NCBI GenBank assembly: GCA_030446545.1
Contig: JAUJNB010000015.1
Location: forward strand, 1-63,678
Reading direction: 5' to 3'
DNA length: 63,678 bases
Source of the DNA: Acidimicrobiales bacterium
Lineage (GTDB): Bacteria; Actinomycetota; Acidimicrobiia; Acidimicrobiales; CADCSY01
Shown here: in pieces, positions 56,313 through 63,678 of the stretch
How the letters are laid out: each line of letters starts with the position of its first letter
How positions within the stretch are numbered: position 1 is the stretch's first letter
The notes under the pieces: model-generated
Database searches by the model: none
What the model was told of the DNA's origin: nothing
What the model saw: the letters and a program-made list of their open reading frames with translations, nothing else
Program-made: the position numbers and the translations under genes

Positions 56313-57159
56313 GTGAGCGAGTTCGTCGTGATCACCGGGCTCTCGGGTGCCGGTCGCAGCCAGGCGGCCAACGTCTTGGAGGACCTCGGCTGGTTCGTGA
56401 TCGACAACCTCCCGCCGGCGCTGATCGACAAGGTGGCCGAGCTGGCCCAGGCGCCCGGCAGCAGCATCGAGCGGGTGGCGCTGGTCATCGGGCCCCGGGC
56501 CGGCCTGGACGAGCTGACGCCAGCCTGGCCACGCTGCGGGCCAGCAACGCCCGGGTGCGGGTGATGTTCCTGGAGGCCTCCGACAAGGTGCTGGTGCGGC
56601 GCTACACCGACACCCGCCGGCGCCATCCCCTGGGCGAGGGCGAGGGCATCGCCGAGACCATCGAGCGGGAGCGGGCCAGCCTCGAGCCGGTCAAGGCCGA
56701 GGCCGACGTGGTGGTCGACACCACCGACCTCAACGTCCACCAGTTCCGGGAGCGCATCATCGCCCTGTTCGGTGGACACCGCGGGCCTCGGGCATGCAGA
56801 CCACCGTCATGTCGTTCGGCTACAAGCACGGGTCGCCCCTCGACGCCGACCTGGTCATCGACTGCCGCTTCCTGCCCAATCCCCACTGGGTCGAGGACCT
56901 GCGCCCCACACCGGCGAGCACCCCGACGTCCGCGAGTACGTGATGCGCTTCCCGAGACGACCGAGTTCCTCCGGCGCCTCGACCACCTGCTCGAGATGGT
57001 GCTGCCCGCCTACGTCAAGGAGGGCAAGTCGTATCTCACGCTGGCGCTCGGCTGCACGGGGGGCCGCACCGCTCGGTCGTCATCGCCGACGAGGTGGCGG
57101 CCAAGCTGCGTCGCAGGGGCTACGAGGCCAGCCTGGTGCACCGTGACATCGGACGCTGA
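56313..57159 (+). CDS. rapZ: RapZ/YvcJ-family nucleotide-binding protein (several frameshifts)
   Basis: About 283 residues after correction. P-loop [32 protein letters not shown] and a kinase-like N-terminal domain, then the C-terminal domain with [40 protein letters not shown] and [11 protein letters not shown]. In enterobacteria RapZ is an RNA adaptor tied to amino sugar synthesis; in Gram-positives its role is less clear. At least five one-base losses in G/C runs break it (near 56528, 56788, 56903, 56949, 57066). The rapZ-yvcK order is conserved, but whiA does not follow. Confidence 0.9.
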
Positions 57160-57170
57160 GGCCGACGACC

Positions 57171-58095
57171 GTGGGCACGGCCGGGGCGGCGCTGACCCCC
57201 GGCGGTCCCCGGGTGGTGGCCCTCGGCGGGGGCCACGGTCTGGCGGCCACGCTGACCGCCGTGCGGAGCTACGCATCGCAGGTCACCGCGGTGGTGTCGG
57301 TGGCCGACGACGGGGGCTCCAGCGGTCGCCTGCGCCAGGCCTTCGGCATCCCCGCCCCCGGCGACCTGCGCCGGTGCCTGGTCGCCCTGGGCGATCCCAC
57401 CTCGCCGTGGACCGGCTTCTTCGAGCACCGCTTCGACGCCGGCGAGCTGGAGGGCCATGCCCTGGGCAACCTGGTCATCGCCGGCCTGGCCAGTGCCACC
57501 GGGGACTTCGCCGCCGCCCTGGAGGAGGCCGGCCGGCTGGTCGGCTGCGCCGGACGGGTGCTGCCCGCCAGCACCGTCCCGGTGGTGCTCAAGGCCGACG
57601 CCGACGGAGGTCCGGTCGAGGGCCAGGTCAACGTGTCGTCGGCCGGACGCATCTCGGCGGTGTCCCTGGTTCCACCCGATGCGCCCGCGCCCCCGGCGGC
57701 CCTGAAGGCCATCGCCACCGCCGACCAGGTCGTGCTCGGCCCCGGGTCGCTGTTCACCAGCGTCCTGGCCGCCGCCATCGTCCCCGAGGTGACCGAGGCC
57801 CTCGCGGCCACGTCGGCCCAGACGGTCTACGTCTGCAACCTCCGTCCCCAGCTGCCCGAGACCGACGACTTCGACGTGGGCCGCCCACGTGCGTGCCCTG
57901 GCCGCCCACGGCGTGCATCCCGACGTGGTGCTGTGCCACCCCGGCGCGTTGGCTCGGGGCGACTGCGCCGTGGAGGTGGTCGAGCGGCCGGTGGCCGGCG
58001 GAGCCGGGTCTGGTCACGACCCCGCCCGGTTGGCGGCGGCGCTGGCGGGCCTGGCTCGGATGGGCTGGCCGGGCACAACCGGACGGGCGGGGTAG
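57171..58095 (+). CDS. yvcK: Gluconeogenesis factor YvcK/CofD-like (one frameshift)
   Basis: About 308 residues. Members bind UDP-sugars and influence cell wall and central carbon metabolism. Landmarks: VVALGGGHGLAATLTAVRSY, VSVADDGGSSGRLRQAFGIP, PGDLRRCLVAL, FFEHRFDAGELEGHALGNLV, VLGPGSLFTSVLAA and ALAAHGVHPDVVLCHPGALA. The frame breaks near 57885 (an extra base, or two missing). The usual next gene, whiA, is absent; gapA follows after 98 nt. Confidence 0.9.
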
Positions 58096-58108
58096 GGGCT
58101 CGGACGAC

Positions 58109-58145
58109 TACGGTTCGCCTGGAGGGCGAGCGCCTCGGCGCTCGC
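58109..58145 (+). promoter_or_regulatory. gapA promoter and leader hairpin
   Basis: TACGGT (58109-58114) is a candidate -10 about 80 nt before gapA. The hairpin GCGAGCGCC-TC-GGCGCTCGC (58126-58145) would lie at the very 5' end of the transcript. It could stabilise the mRNA or be regulatory. Confidence 0.35.
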
Positions 58146-58178
58146 AGCGCCAACCGCGGACGGACCACGCCCGCCTGA

Positions 58179-59205
<1,027 letters not shown>

Positions 59206-59215
59206 CCGGCCGGCC

Positions 59216-60326
59216 GTGCGCCTTCCCCAACTGGAGGACCTGCCGCCCCTCGACGGAAAGCGGGTCCTCCTCCGGGCCGACTTCAACGTCCCCCTCGGCG
59301 ACGGCGACATCACCGACGACATGCGCATCCGGGCCGCCCTGCCCACCATCGAGTGGCTCCAGGGCGCCGGGGCGCAGGTCACCGCCTGCAGCCACCTCGG
59401 CCGGCCCAAGGGCAAGCCCGACCCCGAGTTCTCCATGGACCCGGTGCGGGCCCGCCTGGCCGAGCTGGCGCCGGGGGTGGAGCTGCTCGAGAACCTGCGC
59501 TTCGACCCGGGGAGGAGGCCGACGACCCGACTTCGTGGCCCGTCTGGTCGAGGGCCACGACGCCTACGTCAACGACGCCTTCGGGGCCGCCCACCGGGCC
59601 CACGCCTCGGTGGTGGGCCCACCCCGGACCCTGCCCAGCGCCGCCGGTCGGCTGCTGGCCCGAGAGGTCGAGGTGCTGTCCGGCCTGCGGGAGTCGCCCG
59701 AGCGGCCCTTCGTCGCCATCCTCGGCGGGGCCAAGGTCAGCGACAAGCTGGGGTCATCAAGGCCCTGCTCGAGGCCGTCGACTCGCTGGTCATCGGCGGG
59801 GGGATGTGCTTCACCTTCCTCGCCGCCCAGGGCCATGGCATCGGCGACTCGCTGTTCGAGGCCGACCAGGTCGACACCTGCCGCTCGTTGCTCGACGCCG
59901 CCGGCGACCGCATCCGCCTGCCGCACGACCTGGTGGCGCTGGGCCCCGACGACGAGGTGCGCCAGGTCGGTGTCGAGGTCGACGACGGGTGGAAGGCGCT
60001 CGACATCGGGCCGGAGAGCGCGGCGGCGTTCGCCGACGTGGTCCACGACGCCCGCACCGTGTTGTGGAACGGGCCCATGGGGCTGTTCGAGGACGAGCGC
60101 TTCGCCGCCGGCACCCGGGCGGTGGCCGAGGCGGTAGCCGAGGCTCGGCCTTCACCGTGGTCGGCGGGGGCGACAGCGCGGCCGCCATGGCGGCCTTCGG
60201 CCTGGCCGACCAGGTCGACCACCTCTCCACCGGTGGCGGGGCGTCGCTGGAGCTGTTGGAACAGGGCGACCTCCCCGGCCTGGTGGCCCTTCGGGAGGCG
60301 GCGGAACGGAGGCGGGATCGGGCTGA
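59216..60326 (+). CDS. pgk: Phosphoglycerate kinase (several frameshifts)
   Basis: About 371 residues after correction, on the short side of the family. Landmarks: [106 protein letters not shown] and the C-terminal [12 protein letters not shown]. Five one-base losses in G/C runs (near 59513, 59527, 59753, 60147, 60317) break it. With the last one repaired, the TGA at 60324-60326 overlaps the tpiA ATG by one base. Confidence 0.92.
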
Positions 60327-61116
60327 TGGAGCGCCCGGCGGGCGGCGGCCGCAAGCCGCTGATCAGCGGCAACTGGAAGATGCACCACAACCACTTCGAG
60401 GCCATCCAGACGGTCCAGAAGCTGTCGTACCGGCTGACCACGACGACTACGACGCCGTCGACGTGTCGGTGCATCCGCCCTTCACCGACCTGCGCTCGGT
60501 GCAGACGGTGCTGGAGGCCGACGACGTGCCCGTCGCCCTCGGGGCCCAGCACTGCCACTGGGAGGACAAGGGGGCCTTCACCGGCGAGGTCAGCCCGCCG
60601 ATGCTGGCCAAGCTCAACGTCACCTACGTCATCGCCGGGCACTCGGAGCGCCGCGACCTCTTCGACGAGGACGACGAGATGGTCAACCGCAAGGTGCGGG
60701 CCATCCTGGCCGCGGGGATGACGCCCATCATGTGCGTGGGCGAGCACCTCGAGGAGCGGGAGGCGGGTACGACCGACGAGCGGGTGTCGTCCCAGGTGCG
60801 GGCCGGCCTGGCCGACGTCAGCGCCGGCCAGGTCGGCGCCATGGTCATCGCCTACGAGCCCATCTGGGCCATCGGGAGCGGCCGCACGGCCACCCCCGAC
60901 GACGCCCAGGCGGTGTGCGGGGTCATCCGGGGCGTGGTGTCCGAGGTGGCCGGCCCCGCGGCCGCCGAGACGGTGCGCATCCAGTACGGCGGGTCGGTCA
61001 AGCCCACCAACACCGCCGAGCTCATGGCCCAGCCCGACATCGACGGTGCCCTGGTGGGCGGTGCCTCGCTCGACCCGGACGACTTCTCCCGCATCGTCCA
61101 GTACCGGGAGGCGTAG
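60326..61116 (+). CDS. tpiA: Triosephosphate isomerase (one frameshift)
   Basis: About 263 residues. TIM barrel: [20 protein letters not shown] with the phosphate-binding Asn/Lys, [13 protein letters not shown] with the catalytic His, [19 protein letters not shown] with the catalytic Glu, [20 protein letters not shown] and [13 protein letters not shown]. The frame breaks near 60443, where a GG became G ([18 protein letters not shown]). It overlaps pgk by one base. Confidence 0.94.
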
Positions 61117-61138
61117 CCGGCGGGCACCGGGGCGCTGG

Positions 61139-61144
61139 TAGGGT
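61139..61144 (+). promoter_or_regulatory. -10 element upstream of secG
   Basis: TAGGGT ends 7 nt before a GTG at 61152 that opens a 10-codon reading frame, or the true secG start if one base is missing. Confidence 0.4.
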
Positions 61145-61151
61145 CGTCGCC

Positions 61152-61184
61152 GTGATCGACGTGCCCACCGGAGCCACATGCTGA
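61152..61184 (+). other. Ten-codon reading frame overlapping the secG start
   Basis: GTG 61152 to TGA 61182-61184 encodes VIDVPTGATC and overlaps secG's ATG at 61178. If one G is missing from the GG near 61169, the same codons would join secG in frame. Either a leader peptide or an artefact. Confidence 0.3.
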
Positions 61185-61408
61185 CGGCCGCCATCGTGGT
61201 GGTGCACGTCGTGGTGTCGCTGATGCTGGTCCTCCTGGTCCTGCTGCACAGCGGTCGGGGCGGCGGCGTGTCCGACATGTTCGGCGGAGGCATGGGTGCC
61301 TCGGCAGCCGGATCCTCGGTGATGGAGCGCAACCTCGACCGCATCACCGTGGCCGTGGCCGTGCTGTTCTCCTTCACCACGGTCATCCTGGCGCTGCGCC
61401 TGCAGTAG
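61178..61408 (+). CDS. secG: Preprotein translocase subunit SecG
   Basis: 76 residues. Two membrane helices (about 3-22 and 55-74) flank the conserved loop VLLHSGRGGGVSDMFGGGMG. SecG supports protein export with SecY and SecE. GGAG lies about 6 nt before the ATG. The position after tpiA is conserved in actinobacteria. Confidence 0.93.
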   Translation: MLTAAIVVVHVVVSLMLVLLVLLHSGRGGGVSDMFGGGMGASAAGSSVMERNLDRITVAVAVLFSFTTVILALRLQ

Positions 61409-61460
61409 CTCTGGGCCTGGCCTACGACGTCAGACCTTTCCGGTCGCTAGTCGTTAGGAC

Positions 61461-61481
61461 GGCTAATTAGCCAGGTAAAGT
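61461..61481 (+). promoter_or_regulatory. MarR operator and -10 of leaderless marR-MFS promoter
   Basis: GGCTAATTAGCC (61461-61472) is a perfect 12-bp palindrome of the kind bound by MarR/SlyA dimers. TAAAGT (61476-61481) ends 6 nt before the GTG at 61488. The operator therefore sits in the spacer just upstream of the -10, an ideal place for autorepression. Confidence 0.65.
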
Positions 61482-61487
61482 AGCGCG

Positions 61488-61961
61488 GTGGCCACGCCTC
61501 CAGTCTCCCCCCTGCGCCGTCGACCTGGCCCCCTCCACCGAGGCCGAGGTGGCGGCCCGCCTGCGTCTGAGCGCCACCCGGTTGGCCCGCCGGCTGCGCC
61601 AGGAGTCCGGGGCCGGGCTTTCGCCCAGCCAGCTGTCCGCCCTGGCCGTCGTCGATCACCGGGGGCCTCTCACCCTCGGCACCCTGGCCGAGGTCGAGCG
61701 GGTGGCGCCACCCTCGGTCACCAAGGTGGTGGCCAAGCTGGTGGCCGACGGCCTGGTGGTGCGCTCGGTCGACGCCCATGACCGCCGGATCGTGCACATC
61801 ACCATCACCGACCGGGGGCGGCGTTGATGGCCGAGTCCCGACGGCGCAAGACGGCCTGGCTGGCCTCGCGCATCGCCCGACTCGACCCCGACCAGCAGGA
61901 GCGGTTGATTGCCGCCCTCGACGTGCTCGACGTGATCGTCCTGGCCGAGGAGGGGCCGTGA
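61488..61961 (+). CDS. MarR-family transcriptional regulator (frameshifted)
   Basis: About 157 residues. Winged-helix core: RLRLSATRLARRLRQESGAG, LSPSQLSALAVVDHRGPLTL, LAEVERVAPPSVTKVVAKLV and the wing VRSVDAHDRRIVHITITDRG. The frame changes twice: near 61512-61523 after the N-terminal SPLRR, and at about 61824, where one base added to the GCGTTG stretch restores GRRLMAESRRRKTAWLASRI. The C-terminus is EQERLIAALDVLDVI-like (QERLIAALDVLDVIVLAEEG). The stop overlaps the MFS start by 4 nt. It very probably represses itself and the exporter. Confidence 0.85.
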
Positions 61962-63268
61962 CCGCCCTGGGCCGAGCCGCCTCCGACACCTTCCGCTCGC
62001 TGCACATCCGCAACTTCCGGTTGTTCTTCGTGGGCCAGACCATCTCCCAGGTGGGGAACTGGCTGACGCTCGTCGCCCAGACCCTGCTGGTGCTGCGCCT
62101 CACCGACAGCGGGCTGGCGGTGGGGGTGCTGGCGGCGGCGCAGTTCGGTCCGCTGCTGGTGTTCGGCGCCTTTGCCGGGCTGGTCGCCGACCGTTCCGAC
62201 AAGCGCAAGCTGCTGCTGGTGGTGCAGTCGCTGGCCATGGCCCAGTCGTTCGGCCTCGCCGCCCTGGCCTTCATGGACCGTCCACCACTCGCCGCCATCT
62301 ACGTCGTGGCCCTTCTCGGCGGCTTCGCCGTCGCCTTCGACAATCCGGCCCGGCGGTCCTTCGTGGTCGAATTGGTCCCCGACGACCACATCAACAACGC
62401 GGTCAGCCTCAACAGCGCCCTCATGACCGGCTCACGAGTCCTCGGGCCGGCGCTGGCCGGGCTGCTCGTGACCACCGTCGGCTTCGGATGGGCCTTCGTG
62501 GTCGACGGCCTCTCCTACATCGCCGTGCTGGCCTGCCTGGTGAAGATGGACACCAGCCAGCTCCGCCCCGCGCCCGAGACCATGCGGGGCCGAGGCCAGG
62601 TGCGAGCCGGCCTGCGCTACGCGCGAAGCCTGCCCGAGTTGTGGATCCCGCTGGTGATGATGGCGGTGATCGGGACCCTGGCCTTCAACTTCCAGACGGT
62701 CCTACCCCTGTTCGCCACCCGAGACCTCGGGGGCGGCGAGGTGACCTTCACGCTGCTGATGTCGCTGGTGAGCCTGGGCGCGCTGTTCGGGGCCCTGGCC
62801 ACGGCCCGCCGGCAGAGCGTCAGCGTCCACACCGTGAGCCTGGCCGCCATCGCCTTCGGCCTCTCCCTGGCGCTGCTCACCGTGGCCCCCACGACGGGTG
62901 TGGCGCTCGTGGTCGGCGTGCTGGTGGGCATCGCCAGCATCTCGTTCATGACGGCCTCCACGGCGATCGTGCAGATGCGGGCCGACCCCTCCATGCGGGG
63001 GAGGGTCTTGGCCCTGCAAGCCATCGTCTTCCTGGGCAGCACGCCGATCGGTGGTCCCATCGTGGGCGCCATCGCCGACGCCTTCGGGGCCCGCTACAGC
63101 CTTGCCCTCGGTGCTCTGGCCACCATCGGCGCCGGCGTGTTCGGCCTCTGGTCCTTCCGACGGGGCGGGGTGGACATCGCCGGCCGGGCGCCCGTCGAGG
63201 TGCTGGTCCCGGTGGGAGGTGGCCAACCGAGCCTCCTCGACCCCACCATCACCCCACGCGCTTCCTGA
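61958..63268 (+). CDS. MFS exporter, EntS/MFS_3 type
   Basis: 436 residues with about 12 hydrophobic segments and no frameshift. FRLFFVGQTISQVGNWLTLV at the N-terminus, LVADRSDKRKLLLVVQSLAM (loop between helices 2 and 3), GGFAVAFDNPARRSFVVELV and MRADPSMRGRVLALQAIVFL are typical of the MFS_3 group that includes enterobactin exporter EntS and macrolide efflux proteins. The GTG start overlaps marR (GTGA). Substrate unknown; the operon suggests an inducible efflux pump. Confidence 0.9.
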   Translation: MTALGRAASDTFRSLHIRNFRLFFVGQTISQVGNWLTLVAQTLLVLRLTDSGLAVGVLAAAQFGPLLVFGAFAGLVADRSDKRKLLLVVQSLAMAQSFGLAALAFMDRPPLAAIYVVALLGGFAVAFDNPARRSFVVELVPDDHINNAVSLNSALMTGSRVLGPALAGLLVTTVGFGWAFVVDGLSYIAVLACLVKMDTSQLRPAPETMRGRGQVRAGLRYARSLPELWIPLVMMAVIGTLAFNFQTVLPLFATRDLGGGEVTFTLLMSLVSLGALFGALATARRQSVSVHTVSLAAIAFGLSLALLTVAPTTGVALVVGVLVGIASISFMTASTAIVQMRADPSMRGRVLALQAIVFLGSTPIGGPIVGAIADAFGARYSLALGALATIGAGVFGLWSFRRGGVDIAGRAPVEVLVPVGGGQPSLLDPTITPRAS

Positions 63269-63293
63269 CCAAGGAGTACCATCGACCGTCCAC

Positions 63294-63376
63294 GTCGGAG
63301 TGGCGGAATAGGCAGACGCGCCAGCTTGAGGGGCTGGTGTCCGCAAGGACGTGGGGGTTCAAGTCCCCCTCCGACA
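63294..63376 (+). tRNA. tRNA-Leu (anticodon GAG), one base apparently missing
   Basis: Acceptor GTCGGAG, U8, a D arm with GGCGGAATAGGCAGACGC, the anticodon stem CCAGC/GCTGG around TTGAGGG (anticodon GAG), a long variable arm (TGTCCGCAAGGACGT), then GGGGG-TTCAAGT-CCCCC. The T stem and the acceptor 3' strand CTCCGAC must share one C: five C are present and six are needed. Discriminator A; CCA not encoded. Confidence 0.9.
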
Positions 63377-63678
63377 CAGCGTGACCGGCGTAAAAGTGCT
63401 GGTCAGAGGTGGTGCGGCGCTCCCGCCGAACAGCCCCCGAAGGGCCGCTTGTCATTAATTTGTCATCAGTCGCTCGTGTCAACTGGTGCCTTTCCCTCCG
63501 TAGGCGGCCGTGTCGGCGAACCGGCGGCCCGTTCTCTGCTCCGGCACGCCGTCCGCTCCGAGATCCGGGACGCTGATGGGGCCAGGCGGCGGGAGCCGCC
63601 TCCCCTCCGACGCGCTTGCCCAACAGGATCCGCTCGGCCGCCGAAGGCCCATCTCCGGCCGTACCTTGGGCACTGCAC
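63377..63678. other. 302-bp end region without a recognised gene
   Basis: From the tRNA to the window edge I see no convincing gene. It contains a less GC-rich stretch with two TTGTCAT copies (63449-63455, 63460-63466), spaced 11 bp, possibly a promoter or operator. Short open frames on the minus strand are Arg-rich and look like GC-rich noise. Confidence 0.5.

Noticed and set aside
63466..63678. Small Arg-rich open frames at the right edge of the window
   Set aside because: No start signal, no recognisable motif and composition typical of translated GC-rich noncoding DNA.

Overview
The window is about 63.7 kb of very GC-rich DNA (near 70%) with densely packed genes, many four-base stop/start overlaps (ATGA or GTGA) and frequent GTG starts. 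Gene order and content point to an actinobacterium. A deep-branching class such as Acidimicrobiia is my best guess; that is an inference from gene order and no marker tree was run. Several blocks follow the order known in Mycobacterium: gcvH-garA-ftsR-nuclease-merR with glycine decarboxylase; hisI-trpE-trpC-trpB-trpA; pdtaR-polA-rpsA-coaE-uvrB-uvrA; and uvrC-rapZ-yvcK followed by gapA-pgk-tpiA-secG. The window is core chromosome. I see no prophage, insertion sequence or CRISPR array.

Layout. 1-2.0 kb: a truncated sugar-nucleotide enzyme. 2.0-9.2 kb: complete glycine cleavage system (gcvH, gcvT, gcvPA, gcvPB) interleaved with a GarA-like FHA protein, two MerR regulators and a bifunctional nuclease. 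9.2-11.0 kb: DivIVA-like coiled-coil protein and a class II aldolase. 11.0-18.8 kb: hisI and tryptophan genes (trpE, trpC, trpF, trpB, trpA) with ygfZ, a lipoprotein and a membrane J-protein inside. 18.8-25.1 kb: DUF5709 protein, lipoprotein plus FtsH-like protease, HU, DUF4349 protein, peroxiredoxin, FabZ-like dehydratase. 25.1-29.5 kb (minus strand): fabD-fabH-fabG-acpP-fabF. 29.7 kb: tRNA-Leu(CAA). 29.8-33.7 kb (minus): serine protease, a deleted metallo-beta-lactamase-fold gene, malQ, DUF3105 lipoprotein. 33.7-39.7 kb: coiled-coil protein, PdtaR-like antiterminator, polA, rpsA. 39.8-47.9 kb (minus): Tad/Flp pilus operon with its own two-component pair. 48-49.6 kb: hypothetical gene, coaE, start of uvrB. 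49.6-61.4 kb: uvrA, nadA, uvrC, methyltransferase, rapZ, yvcK, gapA, pgk, tpiA, secG. 61.4-63.4 kb: marR, MFS exporter, tRNA-Leu(GAG).

Two things should shape how the sequence is used. First, many essential genes carry single-base shifts that mostly look like one base lost from a G or C run: five across the first 49.6 kb, then dozens between 49.6 and 62 kb. The same region starts at an abrupt out-of-frame join of the first 86 codons of uvrB to the interior of uvrA. These look like sequencing or assembly faults. Second, at least 18 genes have a TANNNT-like -10 box ending only 6-8 nt before the start codon. This indicates widespread leaderless transcription and fixes several start codons.

Biologically, the most unusual real features are a FabD with an added C-terminal barrel-sandwich domain, a GarA homologue with an N-terminal zinc ribbon, a four-membrane-segment FtsH-like protease coupled to a lipoprotein, and a Tad pilus operon placed between rpsA and coaE.
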